This document shows, one piece after another, positions 11,935 to 24,000 of a DNA stretch of 64,000 nucleotides (positions are counted from its first letter, which is position 1; every line of letters starts with the position of its first letter). The notes beneath the pieces are model-generated. The model was given only the letters and a program-made list of their open reading frames with translations, made no database searches and was not told the origin of the DNA. Position numbers and translations under genes: made by a program. The stretch is from Owenia fusiformis (Eukaryota > Annelida > Polychaeta > Sabellida > Oweniidae): positions 14,710,931 to 14,774,930 of the forward strand of contig CAIIXF020000003.1 of assembly GCA_903813345.2 (NCBI GenBank), given 5' to 3'.

Positions 11935-14582
11935 CCATCAGCCTGGGGGGTTGGTCGGTATCAAATCAGGGGAATAATTACCATAGTGATTTTTGGGACG
12001 GTGTAGACCCCTAGAGTAAGAAAATATGTGATAGCATTGCAACAGTTGTAGCTAAATGGGTGTTATCACCCATTTTTCAAAATGGCCGCCGGTGCACATG
12101 TTACAATATAAGAGTGGGTATATTTAAGCACACTGAGATGCAAAAACTGTGATTTTAGTAAATATATTTTGGTTTTAGTAGTAAAGGATTTCCTTTATGA
12201 CTACATCTAAGTCATCAAACAATTACTTTTTATATAAAAATCCAAGATGGCCGCCAAAATGGGTGCCAAAACTAATGTGTAACTATTGATTTAGGCTCAG
12301 AAACACTTAAGAACAGTGATTTGGAGCCCATGTCTACATTTTAGGGGTCAATGATTTCAATTTTGTCTAAATCTAAGTCATCAAATAGTTACTTTTTTAT
12401 AGAAATCCAAGATGGCCACCAAAATGGGTGCCGAAATGAATATGTAAGTATTGATTTAAGCTCAAAAGCACTTAAGAGCAGTGAATTTGGAGCCCATGTC
12501 TATGTTTAAGGACCAAGGATTTTATTTCTGTCTAATTCTGAGTCATCAGTAATTACTTTATATAGAAATCCAAGATGGCTGCCAAAATGGGTGCCAAAAT
12601 GAATACGTAACTTTTGATTTAAGCTCAGAGAACAGTGATTTTGGAGACAATATCTAGGTTTTAGGGGTCAAGGATTTCTTTTATGTCTAAATCTTAGTCA
12701 TTAAATAATTTCTTTTCATAGAAATCCAATATAGCTGCCAAAATGGGTGCCAAAACGAATATATAACTATTGATTTAAGCTAAAAAAAACTGTAATAGAA
12801 ATCCAAGATGCCCACCAAAATGGGTGCCAAATTACAAAATGAATATGTTAGTATTGATTTAAGCTCAAAACACTTAAGAACAGTGAATTTTGAGCCCATG
12901 TCTACATTTTAAGGGCCAAATCTGAGTCATCATATAATCACTTTTTGTAGAAATCCATGATGGCAACAAAAATAGGTGCCAAAACAAATATGTAACTTTT
13001 GATTTAAGCTCAAGGAACAGTTAATTGAGACCATGTCTAGGTTTTAGGGGTCAAGGATTCCATGTATGTTATAAATCTTCGTCATCAAATAATTACTTTA
13101 TATAGAAATCCAAGATGGCCATCACAATGGGTGCCAAACTGAATATGTAACTTTTGATTCAAGCTCAAAGAACAGTACTTTCATTGAAGCAGCCAAAGTG
13201 TAAAACCATGATCCTATTCTTGATATTGCTAAAGAGCTGCATATTCACTTCTGCAGCCATTTTGGCGGCCTTCTCGATGTCCAAATGAAAGAATTATTTT
13301 ATGACTTAGTTATACACATAATTGAAATTCTTACCCCATTAAACCTTGTCATAGTGTCTAAAATCACTGTTTTGAACTGTTCTGAGCTTGAATCAATAGT
13401 TACATATTTGTTTTGGCACCCATTTTGGTGGCCATCTTTGATTTCTATAAAAAGTTATTATTTGATAACGTAGATTTAGACATAAATGAAATCCATGACC
13501 CTTACATAATATGCATGGTCTACAAAATCACTGTTCTTAATTGTTCTTTGAGCTTCAATTAATAGTTACATATTTATTTTGGCATCCATTTTGGTGGCCA
13601 TCTTTGATTTCTATATAAAGTAATTGTTTGATGACTTGGATTTAGAGATAAATGAAATCCTTGACCCCTAAAACTTAGACATGGTCTCTAAAATCACTGT
13701 TCTCAACATTTCTTTGAGATTAAATCAATGTTTACATATTCATTTCAGCACCCATTTTGGTGGCCATCTTGGATTACTTTAAAAAGTTATTATTTGATTG
13801 CATCGATTTAGAGATAAAAGAAATCATTGACCACTAAATTGTACAAATCAGCTCCATATCACTGTTCTTAGTGTGTTTTTTAGCTTAAATCAGAAGTTAC
13901 AAATTCGTTTTGGCACTCATTTTGGCGGCCATTTTGGATTTCTATGAAAAACAATTATTTAATGACTCAAGACTCAAAGATTTAGACATAAATGAAATCC
14001 TTGACCCCTAAAATGTACACATGGGCTCCAAAGTCACTGTTCTTAAGTGTGTTTTTTTAACTTAAATCAGAAGTTACGTATTCGTTTTGGCACTCATTTT
14101 GGTGGCCATTTTGGATTTCTAATAAAAGTAATTATTTGACAACTGAAAGGTTTAGACATAAATGAAATCCTTGACCCTTAAATCTAGACATGGGCTACAA
14201 ATTCACTGCTCTTAAGTATTTTTTGAGTTTAAATCAATAATTATAAATTCGTTTTGGCAGCCATCTTGGATTTCTATCAAAATTAATTATTTCATGACTC
14301 AGATTTAGACATAAATGAAATCCTTGACCCCTAAAACCTAAACTAAGACCCTAAAATCACAGTATTTGTATCTCAGTATGCTTAGATATACCTACATATA
14401 TATTGTAACTCGTGCACCGGCGGCCATTTTGAAAAATGGGTGATAACACCCATTTAGCTACAACTGTTGCAATGCTATCACATATTTTGTTACTCTAAGG
14501 TCTTAACCTTCCCAAAAATCACTATGGCGATTATTCCCCTAACTTGATACCGATAACCCAAATTTTGGGGTGAATCTGATGG
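11935..14582. mobile_element. Giant foldback element with modular ~155-bp arms
   Basis: Left end CCATCAGCCTGGGG..GTCGGTATCAA and right end mirror each other (..TTGATACCGATAAC..CTGATGG). Arms of about 1.2 kb, each with six to seven copies of a degenerate unit of about 155 bp (CCAAGATGGCCGCCAAAATG, then ATTGATTTAAGCTCA and GGGGTCAAGGATTTC). Left-arm units at about 12240, 12404, 12567, 12723, 12802, 12953 and 13108; right-arm units in inverted order at about 13428, 13592, 13763, 13930, 14107 and 14258. The centre is about 13190-13250. No transposase was seen. Confidence 0.9.
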
Positions 14583-14628
14583 CCTAATGTATTGATTAAC
14601 TAAGTGAACTAAATCAAAAATCAAAATA

Positions 14629-14760
14629 ACAAGTCATTAACATGCAAAATGTCACAACCCGCCTTTTGTTACAGGTACCCATCGCCGAACACAAACCACC
14701 AAACACCATCCGCAAAAAAAAAACAACTGAATTTGAACAAAATGAACTGTTGTCAGGGGA
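14629..14760. repeat. TGTCACCAC-family MITE copy beside zinc-finger gene 3' end
   Basis: Starts ACAAGTCATTAACATGCAAA, then ATGTCACAACCCGCC and CCACCAAACACCATCCGC. Right end lost. It abuts the foldback element and lies just past exon 32. Confidence 0.7.
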
Positions 14761-14832
14761 CAGGTGTCCAAATTTGCAAAAATTACAAGTCAACCACTAA
14801 CAGAACCCTAAAATGTAGTGCATAGTAGGCTG

Positions 14833-15018
14833 TCATACCTGTGGCGCCTCCTGTTGGGCTTGTGAGGTACTAGGCTGCGGTTCAATATCTTGTGCATCAA
14901 TAACCATTGGCTGAGATTCGACAGGCTCTTGAATCTGGTTAGCATCCTCCCCTGCCTGCTCTGATGTTGGGTGTTGAATTATGATTGAATTCTGCGACAT
15001 CATGTCAGCAGTTGAAAC
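14833..15018 (-). CDS. ZNF236-like exon 32 (probable last coding exon)
   Basis: Begins [20 protein letters not shown]; ends [13 protein letters not shown], then GTA TGA. The same bases form a fair donor (CAG|GTATGA), so either this is the terminus (stop at 14833-14835) or a further exon lies beyond, past the foldback element. I saw no later exon, so termination is favoured weakly. Confidence 0.7.
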   Translation of the reverse strand, partial: VSTADMMSQNSIIIQHPTSEQAGEDANQIQEPVESQPMVIDAQDIEPQPSTSQAQQEAPQV

Positions 15019-18000
15019 CTAGAATTATTATATTTAGTGACAAATTAACAAAGACAAATTACAATCATTTCTCAGACAGAAGAATTCGCAGCATATGATA
15101 AACGGAACATGAGTCGTCATGTTACTTCACTTGATTGTTATGTTAGTATAGTATCAATAGTTTTCTTCAGTCTTCAACGACCAGAAAAGGTACATGTACT
15201 ATGTCATAAATCATAGAATCTCAGGCTATGTTCCTTAGATTAAGTGAAAATTATGTAAATCATTTATAAATGGATTTTGGATACAAGGCCAATTAAGAGC
15301 AAATGAAATGCTTATAAATACCTGGATATTCTGTACTAGATTAGGATCTGCAGTCTGCATCGCTTGGCCGAGTACATTAGGATTAAGGGTAACACTGAGA
15401 TTGCCCTGAGTCTGTAGCTGTTGCAGAAGGGAGGCGTCAATCTGCAGCGGTTGAGTGAGGAGACTTGGATCAAGCCCTGTGATCTGAATGCCTTGGTTGA
15501 TGTTTCCTGTTAGTTGTAGTTGGATCCCTGAAGTATAAGATACTATTTTATGTTTCTTCTCATTACTTGTATTTTATTGTGATGCATTTTATGCTTTGTC
15601 ATTTTTTTGTTTGTTTTTTTTGTTTCCATATAACCTGACTGTTAATTTAATAAATGCTATATTGTATGTTAAACATGGAACTGATACACCCCTCGGGGTG
15701 TCTTTTCATGTCAATGTAAAATACTGTATTTGAAACATTTGAAATAAAGTGAATTGAATTGAAAATTGAAAAAAAATAGAATATTTTCAATCCATTCTTG
15801 ATATAATAATTTGAAATCTAGTACAGAAATATAAAAGCTGTTGTTTAAAGTATATAAAAGTAATACTCTATTCGTTAACATAGATATAGCCTAAGTTACA
15901 TACCTTCAAGTCCCTGGAAGACTTGTGGTCCCTGGTTCTGGTCCATCATGTAGCCTGACTGGTCAGTAATGAGAGAGATAGGAACATTCTGAATCATGTT
16001 CTGGTCAACATTGATCACTTGCTGCTGGTTCGGAGGAATACCCACCTAAAAGAAAAACAGGACATTTGAAAATCATATTTGAAATATCATTTCCACATTT
16101 TGTGTCACATTCTGAATCATGTTCTGGTCAACATTGATCACCTGCTGCTGGTTCGGAGGAATTCCCACCTAGGAAAGAAACAGGACATTTCATAATCATT
16201 TTTGAAATCATTTTCACATTTTTATACATTCCAGGTGGACTTAAGGTGGGCTGAATAAATGAGTAATTTGTCTAGTCATGAGAAAATGAGGTGTAAAAGT
16301 AGTTCTACCATGTGAACATCACATCGAATTAAAAAAATTATCTCAAATTAAACTGTGATTAGTTTTTGCAAAAATAAAGACGTCAAAAAACATGTTTTTT
16401 TTAGTTGACCATTTTCCCATAGTCAAGTTGACTCCAGCTTTTCCGGCGACTTGCCCCACTACTACAAACTGATCACAATAAAGTCTGATAATAAATCCAA
16501 CAATATGATTATCTGTGTTTGTGAACATACCTGTTGCTGCTGGTCAGTATTTAGTATATTCATAGGTTGTAATGTTGATGCATCGGAGCGTTTCCTTCCA
16601 GTGGTCTTCACTGGAGATTGGACCTTGAAGTGGGTGAGAATATGACACTTCCTGTGGCCGGATGTACGGAACCTCTCCTCACAATGTGGACACTTGAAGG
16701 GTTTAGCTCCTGAAAAAATGAATCATTTGAGTATTCTTAATATAACAGCATTGGAGCATAGAGAGGGGAGTATTTTAAGACACTCAAGAGGGTGTCACTT
16801 GAAGGATTTAGCTCCTGAGAAAATGTATCATTAGAGTTTTCCTAATACAAGCCTTGGGGAGGGTAAGAGAAGGATAAATTGTAATTGTGCGAATCGAAAC
16901 AACTAACCCACCAACCAACCATATAATACCAACAAATGAATAAACATTTCTTACCTGTATGTAGTCGCATGTGGACCTTGAGGCTCCCTCTAGTGGCAAA
17001 CGCAGAGTTACATACATGGCATTTGTAACGTTTTTCACCTGGAAGAAAAATTGAAAAACCTTAAGACTTTCTTTGATCCTGTTACAATCTTAGTAATCTC
17101 AAATGAAGCTCCAAAACTTGGAGACTTCAACAATGTGTCACCATGGTGACATAATAACAATATGTCACCATGATGACATAAAAATGAAAGCTATATAACA
17201 ATATCACTGTCACAGAGTACAGGTTCTTATCAATCAAAAGATCAGATATCACCATTAATTCAAAATTCAGTTTAGAGAATTAAATAAAACCTTAAAACAT
17301 CAAGTTAGAATAATATGCTTACTTCCAAGATGTGTCTTCATGTGACAATCTAATGTTGACTTCACTGTGAATCTTCTGCTACATTGACTGCATTCAAATG
17401 GCTTCTCTCCTATAACAAAACAAGCATATTTTCTCAAATAACTGTTACATTAACAAATCAAATATAGAATTGCCATTGATTTTTTATTTTTTCTATTTAT
17501 TGATTTCTCAATTCACCCCTTATAGGGTATAAGAGTACAAAAGACAAACTTAACTAATACAGTAACAAACATTAAAATAACATTTATATACATGTAAGAA
17601 CATTTTTTTGCCCAGCCTCGATTAAAAATTTACAAAGTTTTATGAGTATATTTTTGTTTGAATTCATTAATTTCTCAAACTTCTGTGTGTTTGGTCTTGT
17701 GGTATAACATTTAGGAAGGTATCTTTTTCTAATATAACTTAAAGCTTTGCATTCTAAAATGACATGAAATTCATCACCTATTCCTTTACCACATAAATCA
17801 CAAAACCTATTTTCCCTAGGAATATTTTTATAACGTCCTCTTTCAACTGGAAGTTTATTATTACACAATCTGTACATAATTAGAACTTTTCTATATTTAT
17901 CTGGCATACAGTCTAAATACTGTTCAAATGAAAATTCTGTTTTAAATATTTTATAGTTGTAACTTTTACTATGGACTTTCATGTCACTATTCCACTTTTG

Positions 18001-21000
18001 TAAAAACTGATCTTGCATCCTTAGTTTTACTTTTTTTGATAAACTCTGCATAACTAACTGACTTTGGATTTATCCAAACATCTGATTTAAAGATTACTTT
18101 ATCATTAAATTGAATTCAGTAACATATTAAAATGACACGTATGCACTGTTTACATTAGATAGAATTATAAATAAGCAGGTTACATCAGCATAAGGGTAAA
18201 AGATCGAAAAAAATAATTTTGGAAAATGTAATTTCAACATTTAATCAGAATATTTTGATTTTGATTTTTGTAGGTATTGCCAATAATAATGATGAAAATT
18301 ACATTAACATTCTCATTGTGCAGAATAACCATAATTCTGTCTCATGGACAAATAATCTGCATCCTAAACTCTTAACTCGCATACAGAACAAAACATAGCC
18401 AAACATGCCCTCCTTAAGATACTGCTCACCTGTATGGATTCTCAAATGGCGTACAAGATCACTAGGTTTCTTAAAACTCTTTGGACACTCCTCGCATTGA
18501 TGGGCAAACTTCGGGGCCTTCTCAACTTTATCGGCTGTTTGAACCTGAATTGGGAAGATGTTTGCCAGTTTAATACAGGGGTTTTATAAACTACAGGCAT
18601 CGGGCCATTTCCTCACCCATTTAATATTTTGAGGAATTTCTAAATGTTTTCATCATAAAATTATGATTTCCGATAATTTTTCCAGTTTTTGACATTCATT
18701 TTGCCTGTTGTCAATTATTCTAATGAAATGTATAGTTTATATCTTTAAATGCTATAAAGGTGAAATATAACACAAATAAGTTTCTAAAAATTGCATTTTG
18801 TCTAAATCATTGCTTTTTGAAATACTATGTTGTATAACTACAAATTACTTGTAAAAGTTGTACTTCAACTTTACTGGACTGTAATATTTTCAAAAATATT
18901 ACCTTGCTAATGCTGTGGTCACATTTGCTCAGACTTTCAGTACCGGGGCCTGGCAAATGAGAATTTTGTTCAAAATTGCATTAAGTTTTGAATAAAATAC
19001 TCATTGGCTGGGAGCCGGTGTTCAAAATTGGAGCAAATATGACCATGGCATTAATCTGAGTAACTTTAATGAGCAATTTCAGCAAAAAAAACACAGCCAG
19101 GGAAAGTTAAATTCCAAAGACCTTACCTCGCTGATTCTTTCTTTTTCTGCAGCTGACTGAATTAAGATACGCTCTGAAATACTCATATCTCTATCAGGCT
19201 GTGTCTTACTTAATTCCTCAGCTTCTTCAGAAGTTATCTTCACAACATTTGATCTTGCACTTCTTCTGTTCTCTGAATCATCATCTATTATAGAAAAAGA
19301 GTGGAATGGAATGAAATTACAAGGAATTGAATGAAAGTACATGGAATGAATCTTCCATAGCTTCTATACTTTAAACATTGGCAAATCTTTTGAAAAGATT
19401 GCTTCTAAGATTAACATTCTCTATCCCTTGTACATCCTTTAGGTAATACATTGTATAGATTCCACTAACTAAACTCATGTTATAGCTTCAAGTTACAAGT
19501 ACGAGTACAAGTAAAAGCAAATTGATAATATTCAATTTCTCAAAAGAGAAAAGTTGTTGAGCCAGGAAAGGCTGAGGGCTAATGAGGGCATTGAACATAA
19601 TTTCACTAAGAACAATTCTGACTTATACTTCTCTTAGGATCTTTCATCAAAATATATTAAAATATATGTCATTTTCAGAAATTGCAACTTCCTATGCCAT
19701 TTGATGAAAGCTGGCTATCATAATTTTTTGGTATAAGGTATCATCATTCCTGCACATAGTGTACTTATACTATGAATAAATAGAAATCTCATAGGTAATA
19801 TATTGTTCCTACCATCAATTGTTTCCGAGTGACTCTTCATGTGCTTCTTACATAGAGCTGTCGTCCTGAATGACTCATTACAGTAGTGACATCTATATGG
19901 TCTTATCGCACTATGGATCACCATATGGCGAGTCAATGAACCATTGGTCGTAAAATCAGTCTGCGGATCAAGAGAAAAGGTGCGATTTAAGATGTGTGAA
20001 AATTATCATGTGAGTTGTTGAAAAAATAAATATGAGGTTTTTTAAACATTACTTGTATTTTGCATGACCATGTGGCGAGTCATGAACCATTGGTCGTAAA
20101 ATCAGTCTGCAGATCAAAAGAAAATGATTTTAGTTGTATGAAAATTAAAATATGAGCTTTTCTAAATATATTTCATTACTTGTGTGCTTGAACTTATTTT
20201 TAATAATAATCATTTACATAATATTATTTATTAGCCTCAGTCATGTCACCAGCTCAAGGGACTGGATGCTGCAGTCCATTGAGATTTCTAAATTACCTTG
20301 CACTGAGTCAACAGCCAATTTGCACCCAGTTAAGAATTCTGAATATACCTTGCACCCAGTCAATAGACAATTTGCAAAAATGACAGCACCAAGAATTTGC
20401 ATCTAATTGAAAATCATGTTGGTTGTCATGGGAACCTACCTGGCATATTGGGCATCTGAAATCTTTGCGTCCTGTATGTGTGATCATATGAGCCTTGAGG
20501 ACTCCTGATGAGACAAACATACGCTGGCACTGGGGGCATTTGTAGGGCTTTTCTCCTGCAAAGTTCAAAAATATTTGCAATTTTGTATATACATGTATAT
20601 TATGAGGTTATATAATGGTTGATTCCGTATATCGCGTTTATACTCAAGTGAGTATATGATATATTCACGAGTGACTGAAGGGAACGAGTGAATATATCAT
20701 ATACTCACGAGAGTATAACGATATACAGAATCAACCATTATATGATCTTATTATCCCACCCTTATCTTTAATCAATAAAAGGTTAAATTCAGCAGTTGTA
20801 TATCAAGTCGAAGAGTTGTATACGCTGTCCAAGAGTTGTATATCGTTCTCAAGAGTTGTATACGGTGAGTGTTGGTTTTATATTGCAGTTATACAATGCT
20901 ATTATACAATCATATAAAGTACTTAGGGTGGGATAATTATCAATTATACAATCATATAAAGGTATGCACTGTATTAAAAAGCACTGCAAAAGAAGTTTTG

Positions 21001-24000
21001 ATATTCAATCTTCCACAAGTCTAAATTCCAAAAATTAATTTCCAATCCCTTAGTATTGAAGAAACTTAGTTGAAAAACAAGTGCATGTGTACCTGTGTGG
21101 GATCTGACATGCTGTTTCAGCTGGCTGCTCTTTTTAAAGCCTTTCTGGCAGTATGGGCAAATGTGATTCTTCTTGTCTGTAACATGGTCCTCCTCAGGTT
21201 CATTTTCATTATCAGATGCTCCAACATTGTCTGCCATATCATCCTCATCATTGTCATCATCATCATCATCATGGTCGACAACCTTTTGCCTGGAAATTAG
21301 AAATTCTAGATAGGAAAATCTAATCTTTAATTTTAATTACATTTTGATTTCATTCATGATTTACAGATAATAGTTGAAAATATGTGTTAATCATATTTCA
21401 TATACTTCTGTGTCATTGCCTTTAATGAGACTAAAATTTTTAAAATGTTTTTTTTTCTGAACCACTTTTCTGAGCTTCATTCCCAGGCTTTGTGACAAAG
21501 ACCCAAGCGCTAAATGACTTATAAGCATATTTATTGAAACATGCAATGCAGAGTAGTAGTTGTAAAGCTGAGTGGCACTGTCACTTTGTATTTGTATGAA
21601 TATGCAAGATATCTTTATGGGTCACTCTTTTGAGACCTTTTCAGGCCTAGGTTTTCAGACGTGAGCCCTTGGGCATATCCACTTGTATACCATATTCAAA
21701 TAGTGACCTGCTATACAGAGAAAGTGATATATTTCTCCTATGTCCTACTTATCCAAGTCCGTAGCCAAAAATTATTTCCAAATCATGCAGTTTTTCACCA
21801 TTCTGAGCACTTTTCAAGTGATTTTGGCTATTTTAGGATCTTTAGGACATTTTTTTAGAAAATTGTCAAATGTGAACTCCCTGAAATTTTTTAAAAAGAG
21901 AATCCCCGTGGCAAAAGCTGGCTAGGGGTCTGTTATCTTAAATGATATTTGCATTTGCCAGGATACAATACAAATACATTTTTCTTACGCAGGATGAGAT
22001 ATTTATATTTGGCAGAGTATATTAAATTTGGGGCATGGACCCCGGGCTAATTGTAAAACAAACTTGATATCAAAAGTACTACAGATACACGAGTACATGC
22101 AAATAAAAAGCAGATATTTTCACTTACGTGTCTTGTAGAATATTCAGGATATTTGTACTGGTCAATGTTTGTGAAGTGGGAGCCAGATTTTGTGACGCTG
22201 ACCCCTGGCCTAATCCATTTGTAAATGTACTGATGTCAATATTAGGCTGCATGACATTGGACTGAAATAAGATAGATTCATTTATAATAGACAAGATAGA
22301 GATCCGATTTTAAAAATTGTGTATCAACTTTGAAACTTTCATTTCTTTAGAAATATGATTTTACTAGCTCATGTTGATTCCCCATAGAGCCCAGGCGATA
22401 AAACCACGACAAGAGGATATTCAATTGAATAACTCCAGTGAACTATTTAAGACATTCCAGCATAAAAATATATGTGTACATATCACTACTACAAAATCAT
22501 TGACCTTTTATACATTTTGAAAATACAGGTATGACATACAGTGATCTCCCAAGGATTGTGCAGAATCCCCATTCTGTCTGTTAATTGGTCAAAATATCTC
22601 AATATTTTACCATTTTCAACAGGTTGCAGAACCGATTGCACTTAATGCTGAGATCTCTAACTTATATATGAATGGACATAAACTATTTTCACACAAATCA
22701 CAATTGCAATTTGTAATATTGTGTTTTCTCTAAGCACAACCTAATAAATGTAACGTAGCTGTTATATTATCACATACCTGGGCATTCAGTGTTTGGCCAA
22801 GTGTAGTAAGGTTCAGCTGGTTGAGATTGGGATTACTGTACATGGCTTGAGTGTTGGTCAACAATGTCTGCTGTTGGGAGAGGTTGGTTGAAGTCAAGGT
22901 GTGTTGTCCATACATCTATAAGATAATATAAGAATTATAAGAGATTGGGGTTACTGTACATGGCTTGAGTGTTGGTCAACAATGTCTGCTGTTGGGAGAG
23001 GTTGGTGGAAGTCAAGGTGTGTTGTCCATACATCTATAAGATAATATAAGAATTATAAGAGATTGGGGTTACTGTACATGGCTTGAGTGTTGGTCAACAA
23101 TGTCTGCTGTTGAGAGAGGTTGGTGGAAGTCAAGGTGTGTTGTCCATACATCTATAAGATAATATAAGAACTATAAGAGATTGGGGTTACTGTACATGGC
23201 TTGAGTGTTGGTCAACAATGTCTGCTGTTGGGAGAGGTTGGTGAAAGTCAAGGTGTGTTGTCCATACATCTACAAGATAATATGAGAATTATAAGAGATT
23301 GGGGTTACTGTACATGGCTTGAGTGTTGGTCAACAATGTCTGCTGTTGAGAGAGGTTGGTGGAAGTCAAGGTGTGTTGTCCATACATCTATAAGATAATA
23401 TAAGAACTATAAGAGATTGGGGTTACTGTACATGGCTTGAGTGTTGGTCAACAATGTCTGCTGTTGAGAGAGGTTGGTGGAAGTCAAGGTGTGTTGTCCA
23501 TACATCTACAAGATAATATAAGAATTATAAGAGATTGGGGTTACTGTACATGGCTTGAGTGTTAGTCAACAATGTCTGCTGTTGAGAGAGGTTGGTGGAA
23601 GTCAAGGTGTGTTGTCCATACATCTACAAGATAATATAAGAATTATAAGAGATTGGGGTTACTGTACATGGCTTGAGTATTGGTCAACAATGTCTGCTGT
23701 TGGGAGAGGTTGGTGGAAGTCAAGGTGTGTTGTCCATACATCTATAAGATAATATAAGAACTATAAGAGATTGGGGTTACTGTACATGGCTTGAGTGTTG
23801 GTCAACAATGTCTGCTGTTGAGAGAGGTTGGTGGAAGTCAAGGTGTGTTGTCCATACATCTACAAGATAATATAAGAATTATAAGAGATTGGGGTTACTG
23901 TACATGGCTTGAGTGTTAGTCAACAATGTCTGCTGTTGAGAGAGGTTGGTGGAAGTCAAGGTGTGTTGTCCATACATCTACAAGATAATATAAGAATTAT

